A stretch of DNA of 29,918 bases from Asparagopsis taxiformis (lineage: Eukaryota; Rhodophyta; Florideophyceae; Bonnemaisoniales; Bonnemaisoniaceae). Position 1 is the first letter of the stretch. Every line of letters begins with the position of its first letter. Below the pieces are notes generated by a model, which saw only the letters and a list, made by a program, of their open reading frames with translations, made no database searches and was not told the DNA's origin. The position numbers and the translations under genes were made by a program. Where the stretch lies: the NCBI GenBank assembly GCA_030407315.1, contig JALQPE010002414.1, positions 1 to 29,918 of the forward strand. The letters run 5' to 3'. Below are positions 8,307 through 16,998 of the stretch, in pieces.

Positions 8307-11300
8307 GTGTACGTAAAGCTCACGGCCGCGAAGGCCAACTCGAGTCACATGACACCCGACGTGGGGGAAGAAACGAAGTCCGACGGGACGAACGAACCTC
8401 ACACGAAGAGGAAGCCTCGCAGACGAGCGAGACGCGCTACCCGGAAGCACGACGCTTCCGAGCGCGAGAAAGCCAAGCACGCGGCTTATACGAAGCGTGT
8501 CGACGCAAAAGAAGCCATACGGGCTCATACGGTGAAGCGACGAACCGCTAGCGAAGACGTAGACCGCGCGCCGGTCAGGACCGAACCGTTGGTCCTCGAT
8601 GGGCATACGTGCCTACTTGCGTCGAAGCATTATATAGTGTCCGGAACGATCGGACTAGACCTCAACGTGATGAGGGCGATTACCATCGCGATGGATACGT
8701 GCAGCGGCTACAACTTGATACGAACAAGTTTACTACCCTACGACTGGGTCGACCGCTGTCTACGTGACGAAGAGCTACCGAAGCTCGGAGACGCCAACGG
8801 GCGACGTTTGCCTATCGAAGGCGCCATCCTGCTTCGTGTCAGGTTGGGGAACTCGCTGTTCCGCGTAAAATTCTTCGTAGCCAACACGCTGGCCGTTCCC
8901 GTTATAATGGGTACGTCGTTCATGTCGAAGCATGTCGATGCTATACGCTGTCGAGCGCAGACAATCGACCTCCATCGGGGGGATACGATACCCATTATCG
9001 CGGAGGGCGATACGACGACTCCGTACGAGGAGGGGGAAGAGACGAATCCAAACGTGGAACACCCGAAGCGCCGCGAGCGTAACGCGGCCGCGAATCGGCC
9101 GAGCCGAACGTTCTCGGTTCGCCTGACGAAGTATACGCGTGTACCGGCGATGTCGCAACGGACCGTCAACGTGACGACGGATGCGACCGGACTCGTGTTC
9201 CTCGAACCGAAAGCGTCGGTGCAATTCCGGCATGGGCTGCGCATAGCCAACGGAGTGGTCGACGTAGGACCGAGAGAGACGTTCTCTATTATCGTGTCGA
9301 ACTTCACGAAGAAGGACCGCGAATTGCCGAAAGGCGCAACGATTGCGTACGCGGTACGCTCCCCGTTGGGAATCGTCCCACTCAAGCGTGAGGGCGGCGA
9401 AGCCCTCGCGAAGGTTTTGAACCTACCGCTAGTCGACGCGACGACGCGGACAAATACGACCGGGTTGGGCGACGAAACGCCAGACCCGTTGGTCAACGAA
9501 AAGGGGAACGACCCCGCCACGAATTGGCAGTCGACAATCGATTTGTCGCACCTCGACGACGAGGATTTACGAAAGCGCATCAACAAGATGCTAGCTACAC
9601 ATTCGTCAATGTGGACGAGCGGACGCCTCGGCGAAATCAATGCTACGGAGCATCGAATCGAACTCGAACCGGGCACGCGGCCCATACGTTCAATGCCCTA
9701 TCGTCAGGGTCCGGCTTTACGTACGATAGCCGAGGAGCAGATCACGAAGATGCTCAACGAAGGGGTTATCGAACCCGCGTCCAGCGAATGGGCGTCACCA
9801 ATCGTGTTGGTGCCGAAGAAGGACGGATCCTTACGTTTCTGTGTCGATTACAGGCGTTTGAACGCGAAAACGATCGCTGATTCGTACCCGCTTCCTCGTA
9901 TGGAAGATTGCCTCGATTCGTTGGGCGATGCCGCCATCTTCACGACACTCGATTGTAACGCCGGTTACTGGCAAGTGCCCGTCTCCGCCGAGGACCGTGA
10001 TAAGACAACGTTTACGTCTTTCATGGGAACGTATCGCTACGTGCGAATGCCATTCGGGCTACGAAATGCCCCCGCTACGTTTCAGCGGACGTTGGACATC
10101 ATCCTCTCCGGAGTACGTTGGCAATCGTGCCTGGTCTACTTAGACGACGTAATCGTCTTTTCGAAAGACCTCGAGTCTCACCTGGGTCACGTTGACCAGG
10201 TGCTTTCCCTGCTACGCGCAGCGGGAGTAACGTTAAAGCTCACGAAGTGCTCGTTCTTTCAACCACGAGTTGACTACCTGGGGCACGTGATTACCCCAGG
10301 GAAGCTGCACGTCGCAGCTCGGAACAAGGAAGCCTTTCGTACGGCTACGTTCCCACGCGACAAGACGCAATGTCGATCGTTTTTGGGCGCGGCCAACGTT
10401 TACCGCCGTTTCGTAAAGGCGTATGCCGAGATCGCTCGGCCACTCAACACGATGTTGAAGAAGGACGCTTCCCCCGATTGGACGAACCCAACGGACTCGC
10501 AAACGAATGCGTTCGAAACGTTGAAGACAATACTGGTGTCGCCACCAGTATTGCACCTTCCGAAGGCGGGACGTCCGTTCATGATCGATACCGACGCGTC
10601 GGCGTATCAGCTGGGAGCTACGTTGCTCCAACAGCAGAACGAAGATAAACCCAACGAATGGGTGCCGATTGGGTACTGGTCGAAGACCCTCAACGAAACC
10701 GAACGCGGTTACTCGGCAACGGAGCGCGAGTGTTACTCAGTCGTTTGGGCGATAACGTCGCTCCGACCCTACGTAGAGGGTCAACGATTTACCGTACGTA
10801 CGGATCACGAAGCCTTACGTTGGCTGATGACGTTGACGGACGCGTCCGGACGACTACTACGATGGAGGCTACGCGTTGCCGAATTCGATTTCGAAGTCAC
10901 GTACAGGCCTGGGCGCGTGCACCAGGTACCTGACGCTTTATCACGTGTGATATCTACGTATGACGACGGTCGACCCGTCGACGATGACGTACCATCGTAC
11001 GGGGACACGGTCCTCGTGACGACTCGCAGTCGGCGACAACCCACACGAAATGGGCAAGGACGAACGACGTCCGTACGTAAAAAGGCAACGAATGCCAGGG
11101 GTCACGACGACCCGTCGAACGAGACTCGTGATGAACGAACATCGGCCACGACGGCTGGCCACGATGGCCTCGAGTTCAACCGCGACGCGACGCTCGATGA
11201 CGTTCTCGACGAGGAACCGGATTTCCTCGACGAACAGCGCGCTGCCGAAGACGATTCGGCACGCGTGCCACCAGCTGACGTTCAGCTTCCCATTACGAGG

Positions 11301-12743
11301 GACGAGCTTATCGAAGCTCAACGCGAGGACGCGTTCTGTCAAACGATACTGACACGACAGTCCGAGACGCAGGACGCTGCATTCTTCGAAGGCCACGATG
11401 GCTTACTCCGACGCCGGAACCCTCACGGTGAGGAACGTACACAAATCGTTGTGCCGGCTTCGTTACGGCCGCGGCTGCTGGAGTTAACGCACCACCACGT
11501 CCTCGCTGGACATCCCGGGCAAACGCGTATGTACTATACCCTACGGAGGACGTACTACTGGCCCGCGATGGCCGCCGACATCCACGCAACGGTACGAAAC
11601 TGCGTTGGATGTGCGAAGAACCGCGTGAAGCTTCGCAAACGGACGAACCCGTTACGTTTATTTCCGGCTACGGAGCCGCTGCGAGACCTATGTATCGACA
11701 TACTAGGTCCGCTTACGAAGACCACGCGTGGTAACCGATTTATCCTCGTGATAACGGACCGCTTCACGAAGCTGACTAGAGTCGTACCTCTACGAAATAT
11801 CGATTCCGCCAACGTGGCGAGCGCGTTCGTCAACGCGTGGGTCTTCTCGTATGGACCCCCACGGACGCTCATAAGCGATAACGGAAAGCAGTTCGCTGCT
11901 AAGTTTTTCCAGCGCGTCTGCAACGAAATCGGCGTGACGAACGTCTTTACGTCGACGTACCACCCCCAAACGAACGGGCAGGTGGAGCGCTACAACAGGA
12001 CGATCCTGGCGATGCTGCGCAATTACGTGAACGAAAACCAGAACGACTGGGATCGATACGCATCGGCGTTAACGTTTGCGTACAACACGCATGTGCATTC
12101 GAGCACGGGCACGACGCCCTTCGATTTGATTCTCACGAATCCACCGCCACCGTTGGCGCTACACACGTCGGTAACGAACCGCGAACTACCCGACGGGGGA
12201 GGGCGAGCCACTTACGTTCGTGAGCTCGCCACAACGATGGACAATGCGTATCGAACGCTGAAGGCCGCGCAGGCACGTTATAAACGAAATTTCGACAAAC
12301 GAGTCCGTGTCTCGAATCGAAACATCCGCGCGGGAGAATACGTATTCATCGACCCGACGGACGGGACCACGAAGGGCACGAAGCTCGGCAACCACGCGTT
12401 GGGACCGTTCCGCGTACTACGTAACGACGTACGAACGTTCGTCATCCAACGAGGAGACGTAGTTGAACGTGTCAACTCGGACCGCGTTGCGTACGCGCCA
12501 ACGCCGGCGAACGCGCCCCCGCCGGAGCCATACGATGCCACCGAGGCAGACCTCGACAAGAACCGCGACGGTCCAGCGTATGTAGTAGACGACCTACTCA
12601 ACCACCGCGTGAACGAGGACGGAACGTTAGACTTCCTCGTGAAGTGGGTCGGGTATCGTAACCCTACGTGGGAACCCCGCCGGAACGTATCTGAAGAGAG
12701 CGTCTCTCGATACTTCGCACGCGTGCGACGAGCAACAACGTGA
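8307..12743 (+). CDS. Ty3/gypsy Pol polyprotein (PR-RT-RH-INT-chromodomain)
   Basis: Encodes the enzymes for reverse transcription and integration of the element. The frame has no ATG at 8307 (GTG); the first ATG is at 8349, and the frame is open from 8253. Domains, numbered from 8307: a basic N-terminus; a retropepsin-like protease around MDTCSG (129-134), a variant of the usual DTG/DSG; reverse transcriptase about 480-660 with MPFGLRNAPATFQ and YLDD (611-614); RNase H about 755-880 with IDTDAS; a zinc-binding HHCC region ending CVGC (1099-1102); an integrase core with D1131, D1191 and E1227 (DD35E spacing); and a C-terminal chromodomain (about 1424-1475) with FLVKWVGY and TWEP, the part that in chromoviruses guides insertion to chromatin marks. 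There are no internal stops, so the frame looks recently active. Gag is absent. Confidence 0.93.
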   Translation: MYVKLTAAKANSSHMTPDVGEETKSDGTNEPHTKRKPRRRARRATRKHDASEREKAKHAAYTKRVDAKEAIRAHTVKRRTASEDVDRAPVRTEPLVLDGHTCLLASKHYIVSGTIGLDLNVMRAITIAMDTCSGYNLIRTSLLPYDWVDRCLRDEELPKLGDANGRRLPIEGAILLRVRLGNSLFRVKFFVANTLAVPVIMGTSFMSKHVDAIRCRAQTIDLHRGDTIPIIAEGDTTTPYEEGEETNPNVEHPKRRERNAAANRPSRTFSVRLTKYTRVPAMSQRTVNVTTDATGLVFLEPKASVQFRHGLRIANGVVDVGPRETFSIIVSNFTKKDRELPKGATIAYAVRSPLGIVPLKREGGEALAKVLNLPLVDATTRTNTTGLGDETPDPLVNEKGNDPATNWQSTIDLSHLDDEDLRKRINKMLATHSSMWTSGRLGEINATEHRIELEPGTRPIRSMPYRQGPALRTIAEEQITKMLNEGVIEPASSEWASPIVLVPKKDGSLRFCVDYRRLNAKTIADSYPLPRMEDCLDSLGDAAIFTTLDCNAGYWQVPVSAEDRDKTTFTSFMGTYRYVRMPFGLRNAPATFQRTLDIILSGVRWQSCLVYLDDVIVFSKDLESHLGHVDQVLSLLRAAGVTLKLTKCSFFQPRVDYLGHVITPGKLHVAARNKEAFRTATFPRDKTQCRSFLGAANVYRRFVKAYAEIARPLNTMLKKDASPDWTNPTDSQTNAFETLKTILVSPPVLHLPKAGRPFMIDTDASAYQLGATLLQQQNEDKPNEWVPIGYWSKTLNETERGYSATERECYSVVWAITSLRPYVEGQRFTVRTDHEALRWLMTLTDASGRLLRWRLRVAEFDFEVTYRPGRVHQVPDALSRVISTYDDGRPVDDDVPSYGDTVLVTTRSRRQPTRNGQGRTTSVRKKATNARGHDDPSNETRDERTSATTAGHDGLEFNRDATLDDVLDEEPDFLDEQRAAEDDSARVPPADVQLPITRDELIEAQREDAFCQTILTRQSETQDAAFFEGHDGLLRRRNPHGEERTQIVVPASLRPRLLELTHHHVLAGHPGQTRMYYTLRRTYYWPAMAADIHATVRNCVGCAKNRVKLRKRTNPLRLFPATEPLRDLCIDILGPLTKTTRGNRFILVITDRFTKLTRVVPLRNIDSANVASAFVNAWVFSYGPPRTLISDNGKQFAAKFFQRVCNEIGVTNVFTSTYHPQTNGQVERYNRTILAMLRNYVNENQNDWDRYASALTFAYNTHVHSSTGTTPFDLILTNPPPPLALHTSVTNRELPDGGGRATYVRELATTMDNAYRTLKAAQARYKRNFDKRVRVSNRNIRAGEYVFIDPTDGTTKGTKLGNHALGPFRVLRNDVRTFVIQRGDVVERVNSDRVAYAPTPANAPPPEPYDATEADLDKNRDGPAYVVDDLLNHRVNEDGTLDFLVKWVGYRNPTWEPRRNVSEESVSRYFARVRRATT

Positions 12744-13878
12744 AAGGCCACGACGGCCCCCGAAAACGCACACGAGCGTCGGGTTAAGCGCACGCGTGCG
12801 CGACGTTGCACGATGCAACAAACGAAGGCGACGAGCCGCACGAACGAGAAGCGAAGGCACAACGAGTGGCCGGGACGTCCACCCTTGCGTTGGGGGGGCG
12901 CGATGCGTGCTAGAGCCGTCGCTCTTTTCGTTTTCGACACCATACGTTGGTGGAGGCACGAGCGCCAACGAAAGATTGGACGACGAGTCCACGCGCGGAC
13001 GATTCACACGATGTGAAGAGCCACGACTGGCTCGACAGTGTTGACCGTCCCACGGGCAAAGGTGACGACACCACGGGCCACGGACGGACAACACGTCAGA
13101 TTTTTCGCGCGAAAAATTATACTTGGGCCAGCGGGCCATGGGCGCACGGTACGAAACATCGGGCCGATTACAGTGCGCTAATCCGGCCAAATCTCGGGAC
13201 ACGCGTGCCCCGAAAATTTCGTAATTTTGGCACGTCACGTGAGCCATCGCACGTCCCCGTGGACAGCCGCTGACAACGAGTCGCATCGACCAACGAGGTC
13301 AACGCCAAACAGCTCGCGAGCTAACGGCAACGTGACGCCGGAAGGCGGAGAAACGACGTAGGACGGACGCGTCCCCAACGAAGATGGCAACGGCCTCATT
13401 ACGAAACTTCCCGCACGAAGCGGAACGAAGCTATACGTTAGCCGACGAATTAGACCAACGGGTCTCAGCGCACGAAGCGCGCGAGTAAAGCGCGCGAACG
13501 ACGAGCCAACGAGGCCGCGACGACGACGGCGAACCGAATCGCCATCGTGAGGCACGACGCCGAACACGGTAGCCACGTACGGCAACCACGGAACGACACA
13601 ACGGTGTCCTGCCACGCGGGCATAGCGAATGACGCGCGAAAGCGAAAAGCCCGCCGGCTAGTCGAGACGCACGAGCAAACCCGAAAGGGGTTGACCACGT
13701 ACGGTCACGAAGGCTAAGACGCGCACGTCCGCATCGCAAAACGAGAAGCTAACGAGCTTAGACCCCGTTCGAATTCGAAGGCGCGCGCGGCACCGGCCAC
13801 GTCGGCCAGGATACGAGCGCGTACGCGGACGTCGCTAACGATAACGACGCACGCCAACGGGCCGAACGTACGAAACGA

Positions 13879-13923
13879 AATACGAATACGCAACGGCGTA
13901 CTACGCCGTTGCGTATTCGTATT
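13879..13923. repeat. 45-nt near-perfect palindrome
   Basis: The left arm (13879-13900) and right arm (13902-13923) are exact inverted copies of 22 nt separated by the single base 13901. The core is GCAACGGCGTA-C-TACGCCGTTGC. The arm core recurs singly as TACGCAACGGCGTA at 14087-14100 and as GCAACGGCGTG near 14363. It could extrude as a cruciform or form an RNA hairpin. Confidence 0.9.
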
Positions 13924-14230
13924 CGTATTTATTGTAGTACAAGCTGGTAGCCAACGTAAACGGCACAGCTGAAGGCAACGTCTGCCGACGAACCTGGCTC
14001 ACGTAACAGCCTCAAACGCCCGCGGGCGTGCGAAACGACTTCGTCAATCGCGTCCCCGTCGGGTTCGCAAGTCGAATAAACTAAATTACGCAACGGCGTA
14101 GAGGGCGAGCATTACGTATGCCCAGGTGCACGTCGCACCACATAACGGATGAGCTAACGAAACGCTCCTCGGACGCCGCGGCGAACGACGCCACCACGCG
14201 AAGCGGACTAGCGCAACGGTTGCGCCACCG

Positions 14231-14930
14231 GCTAACGTGAAGCCGCGGGAACGTAAAGCGCGACGGCGCTAACGGTGTTAACGGCTATACGAAAAGCCAA
14301 GCCCGCCGGCAAAGACGTTGTGAACGGAACTGCGACGCACCACGACGCACCGCCGCGTACACGCAACGGCGTGAAACGTCAAGCCAACTCACGCGCGAGT
14401 CGGCCTGACGTTTGGCGAATTTTCCGTCCAGCTCATCGGAGCAAATTAAAATTGGCACCGACGTGCTACGTGCCAAAGAGCTCGAATGCTCAACGGAATT
14501 CGACACCCGACGGGGTTATCCGCACGAGGAACGACGGCGGAAACGAATTCCGAGATAGTTACAAAATGATAACGCCACTGGCCAACGTGAAGCCGCGGGA
14601 ACGTGAAGCGCGACGGCGCTAATGACGTCAATGGCTATACGAAAAGCCAAGCCCGCCGGCCACCACGTCGTCAGCGAAACCGCAACGTACTGCGACGAAT
14701 TGCTGCGTACACGCCACGGCGTAGAACGTCAAACCGACTCACGTGCGAGTCGGTCTGACGTTCGATGAAATTTTCACCTAGCTCATCGGAGCAAATTAAA
14801 ATTAGCACCGACGTGCTACGCGCTAAAGAGCTCGAATGCTCAACGGAATTTGACACCCGACGGGGTTATCCGGACGAGAAACGACGGCGGAAACGATTTC
14901 TGAGTTAGTTACTAAATGATACGCACGCCA
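14231..14930 (+). repeat. 350-bp direct tandem duplication
   Basis: Copy 1 (about 14231-14580) and copy 2 (about 14581-14930) share AACGTGAAGCCGCGGGAACG at their starts and CTCATCGGAGCAAATTAAAA, CGACGTGCTACG and GACACCCGACGGGGTTATCC inside, with an offset of 350 bp. Copy 2 has a perfect stem ACCGACTC / GAGTCGGT (14733-14754) with a 6-nt loop; copy 1 has the same element with a mismatch. No protein is encoded. Confidence 0.85.
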
Positions 14931-15501
14931 ACGGGCTCTACGGTCGAGGTTAACGTACCACTCGCAGTGAAAAGCCGCCGCTACGCGCCGCCGCTTTGCC
15001 GAATAATCGCGTGTGTTACGAACCTGCCAACGGGCACGCGCCGCCGCGAACTCGAAGCACGGGCTACGTAAGCCTTACGACACCCGACGGGGTAGACGCC
15101 ACAACAAAAAAATTGTGGGGAGGGGCTTAACGCTAACCCCTCCCCCGCTGCAGACGACCTGCCAACACGTATTACGAAGCTCAACGGAGCCATGCGATTA
15201 CGCAAAGAAACAAACGAAGGTTTACGAAGCAGCTCGATGCTAAAAGCCTACGAGGCCTACGACTAACCACGGAACGACGCCAACGGGCGGGCCGCGATGA
15301 TTACGAAAGAGCCGGAGCGCACGCGCGCGCTCCGGCGCCGTGGCGATTCGATCAGCCAACCGGGCCGCGTACGTTTAAACGAGATTTTTCGGGACAACTG
15401 CCACGTCCGCAGTTGTACCCGAAAAGGCGCCACGGCCCCGTGTCTCAGGCGCGTCCTGAAGAGCCTCGCGTGGCCGGGACGTCCACGTGTGGGGGTGGGG
15501 C

Positions 15502-16077
15502 TGTGTAGTATACGTGGCAATTCCGAAATTGCAAATATTTACGTTTTCCGCGGAATTCGAATTTCGGCGGACACGACCGGCGACAGCAATGCACGAACAT
15601 TGCTGGCGCATGCGCGCGCGCAACCGGCACACGTGTGCAACGAACGTACTGGCAACGGCCAACGGACCAACGGGTCCCTACGTGTGACCCACAAGGTCCT
15701 TTCCCATTCGGGGACGTTACGAACAGTGTTTACACTGTAAAGCGATGCCATCGTGGCCATATAGTTATTGGCATCGTGCCGGGAGGGAAAGGGGACAAGA
15801 CATCGAACGGGCAACGGCTCTAGTCTACGACTGACTTCTACGTTTTACGTTTACGTTCTGCCTAACGAGGCTTCGTCTCCGTCGAGCTGCGTACTCCCTA
15901 CCCATCGCCGCACGTAAGGCTGATTGCGTGTAGTGCCTCCGGGCTTGGTTGAGAGCGCCTCCGGTGACGTACCACCTCGTTTGCTAACGTAATCCTCGCG
16001 TGGATTGTTGCGTCGTGACGCTCGTGTCTACTCGCTAACCACTCTACCTTCTACCGTTCTAACAATACAGTCAAACA
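15502..16077 (+). mobile_element. Probable 3' LTR of the Ty3/gypsy element
   Basis: A polypurine-like run GTGGGGGTGGGG (about 15489-15500) precedes TGTGTAGTATACG at 15502, and the GC-rich element composition ends near AATACAGTCAAACA (16069-16077). This gives a TGT...ACA-type LTR of about 570 bp. The call rests on polypurine tract, termini and composition only, because no second LTR copy lies in the window for comparison. The true start could be further left. Confidence 0.35.
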
Positions 16078-16137
16078 CCAGCGGGTGGACTGCTCGTTTC
16101 GTTTTCGTAAGGACAGCGTGTCCGTAGCTCGTACCAG

Positions 16138-16362
16138 CTATCTAGAACTAACGTTGTTCCACAATAGAGCTTCGACAAGTGCTTTTGAAAGGGCGATAGC
16201 TTTGGTGTCGCCACCACGAGCCAGTTTCCTGACTAGACGAACCCAAAGCCGGACATCGTTTCTCCACTGGAATTTGTCAGAATGAGCATCGAACTTGGGT
16301 GGCTGCAATAAATCCCTTGGAGTTTCACGCCCTCCTGGGCCCATAACTGTAAAAACATCCAT
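16138..16362 (-). pseudogene. Truncated gag-like fragment of a second LTR retrotransposon
   Basis: Starting at the ATG at 16362 (minus strand), about 74 codons read MDVFTVMGPGGRETPRDLL and then PPKFDAHSDKFQWRNDVRLW. This resembles the N-terminus of retrotransposon Gag proteins, where a short lead-in is followed by a helical capsid-like region. It ends at a stop at 16138, next to the end of the Ty3/gypsy element, and nothing of pol follows. Upstream on the same strand lie a leader, a PBS-like site and an LTR in the right order, which is the main support. Confidence 0.4.
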
Positions 16363-16503
16363 TTGGAATGCGGATGGAGGGTGGAACACTCTACAAGGTA
16401 GGTTGGCAATATAGATTTGGCACGTAGCCACTTCGCTCCCTCGCTCGTGCCTTTTTTCTTTCTAGCTTCTCTAGATGCTGCTATTTATAATAAACACCGC
16501 TGT

Positions 16504-16620
16504 GCTCCATGTGAGCTACCAGCATTGCTTCTGCGTTCCAGGTGAACTGCCAGATGTGCTTCCGCGCTCCAGGTGAGCTGCCGGATATTATTGCTGTCCC
16601 GCTCCATGTGAGCTACTGAC
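16504..16620 (-). repeat. 31-bp repeats in the retroelement leader
   Basis: Units start at 16504, 16535, 16566 and 16601 and read GCTCCA(T/G)GTGAGCT(A/G)CC on the plus strand. The first three steps are 31 bp and the last is 35. They lie between the PBS-like site and the gag-like ATG, i.e. in the untranslated leader of the minus-strand element. Confidence 0.7.
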
Positions 16621-16708
16621 TCAGCCGCAGTTAATATCTCAATACTAAGCTGCTGATAGTGCGTGGGGTAGCGGATGCTGATCGTAGCGTCGGGGAGCTA
16701 ATGCTGTT

Positions 16709-16719
16709 GGTCGGCGCCA
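16709..16719 (-). other. Primer-binding-site-like sequence
   Basis: On the minus strand this reads TGGCGCCGACC, nine nucleotides downstream of the LTR end proposed at 16728. TGGCGCC starts are typical of retroelement primer-binding sites complementary to tRNA 3' ends. The slightly long gap to the LTR leaves it tentative. Confidence 0.4.
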
Positions 16720-16727
16720 ACTTCTGG

Positions 16728-16998
16728 TGCTGAGTATATAAGCTGCATTGACCTGCATATGCCTAGTTGCTGTTGATAGCGTCATTAATCGTCTCTGCTA
16801 TAATATAAGCACACTGACAGAGCCCGTATGTCAGTCGTGCAATCGCGCGGCGGCGATTGGCTGCTCCTGTAATCTTTCGCTCGGCGGCGACAGGCATATA
16901 ATAATATAAGCTCCCTTACGGTGATGTGCACACGTGTGATCTCAGCTCACGTGTGGCAGGTCCCCATATGTGTTTGGGTTGACACGTGTGACGCAGCA
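16728..16998 (-). mobile_element. LTR (about 271 bp) of the minus-strand retroelement
   Basis: Bounded by TGCTG (16728-16732) and CAGCA (16994-16998), a 5-bp terminal inverted repeat of the TG...CA type. On the minus strand it contains three CTTATAT TATA-like motifs. At the promoter-proximal end are three CACGTG boxes (16931-16936, 16948-16953, 16983-16988). A PBS-like site and a gag-like fragment follow in the correct order. It overlaps the end of the GTPase gene: the stop and last ~16 codons of that gene lie inside the LTR. Confidence 0.5.

Larger units (their letters stand above)
12744..15501. other. Long non-coding 3' tail of the retrotransposon
   Basis: About 2.75 kb between the pol stop and the presumed 3' LTR. 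The base usage is the same as pol, with very frequent ACG and AACG, but no frame carries a recognisable domain and the longer frames on both strands look like composition shadows. It holds a 45-nt palindrome (13879-13923), a 350-bp tandem duplication (14231-14930) and repeated short words such as GCAACGGCGTA. TGGCCGGGACGTCCAC occurs twice, near 12868 and 15471, each followed by a G-rich run. Some plant Ty3/gypsy lineages carry extra sequence or tandem repeats 3' of pol; by analogy this may be part of the element. Confidence 0.6.
8300..16077 (+). mobile_element. Ty3/gypsy chromovirus-type LTR retrotransposon, 5' part missing
   Basis: The element is defined by the pol frame at 8307-12743, a long tail with the same CpG- and ACG-rich composition, and a probable 3' LTR (15502-16077). 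Its GC-rich composition sets it off sharply from both flanks. No gag with CCHC knuckles, no primer-binding site and no 5' LTR are visible upstream of pol, where the 43-bp tandem repeat begins instead. Either the 5' end was lost or rearranged, or the element is organised differently. The left boundary is approximate. The right end abuts a minus-strand retroelement fragment. Confidence 0.75.

Noticed and set aside
8738..9685. Long minus-strand frame inside the pol gene (315 codons), and similar ones at 12278-13286
   Set aside because: They lie antisense to pol or in its GC-rich tail, are Arg/Ser-rich and have no domain; they are composition shadows.
10270..10308. Stem CCTGGGG / CCCCAGG in pol
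   Set aside because: A 7-bp stem inside a coding region of this GC content is expected by chance.
16085..16285. Plus-strand 66-codon frame after the gypsy element as a possible new gag
   Set aside because: No capsid-like features; it overlaps the antisense gag-like fragment, which has better context.
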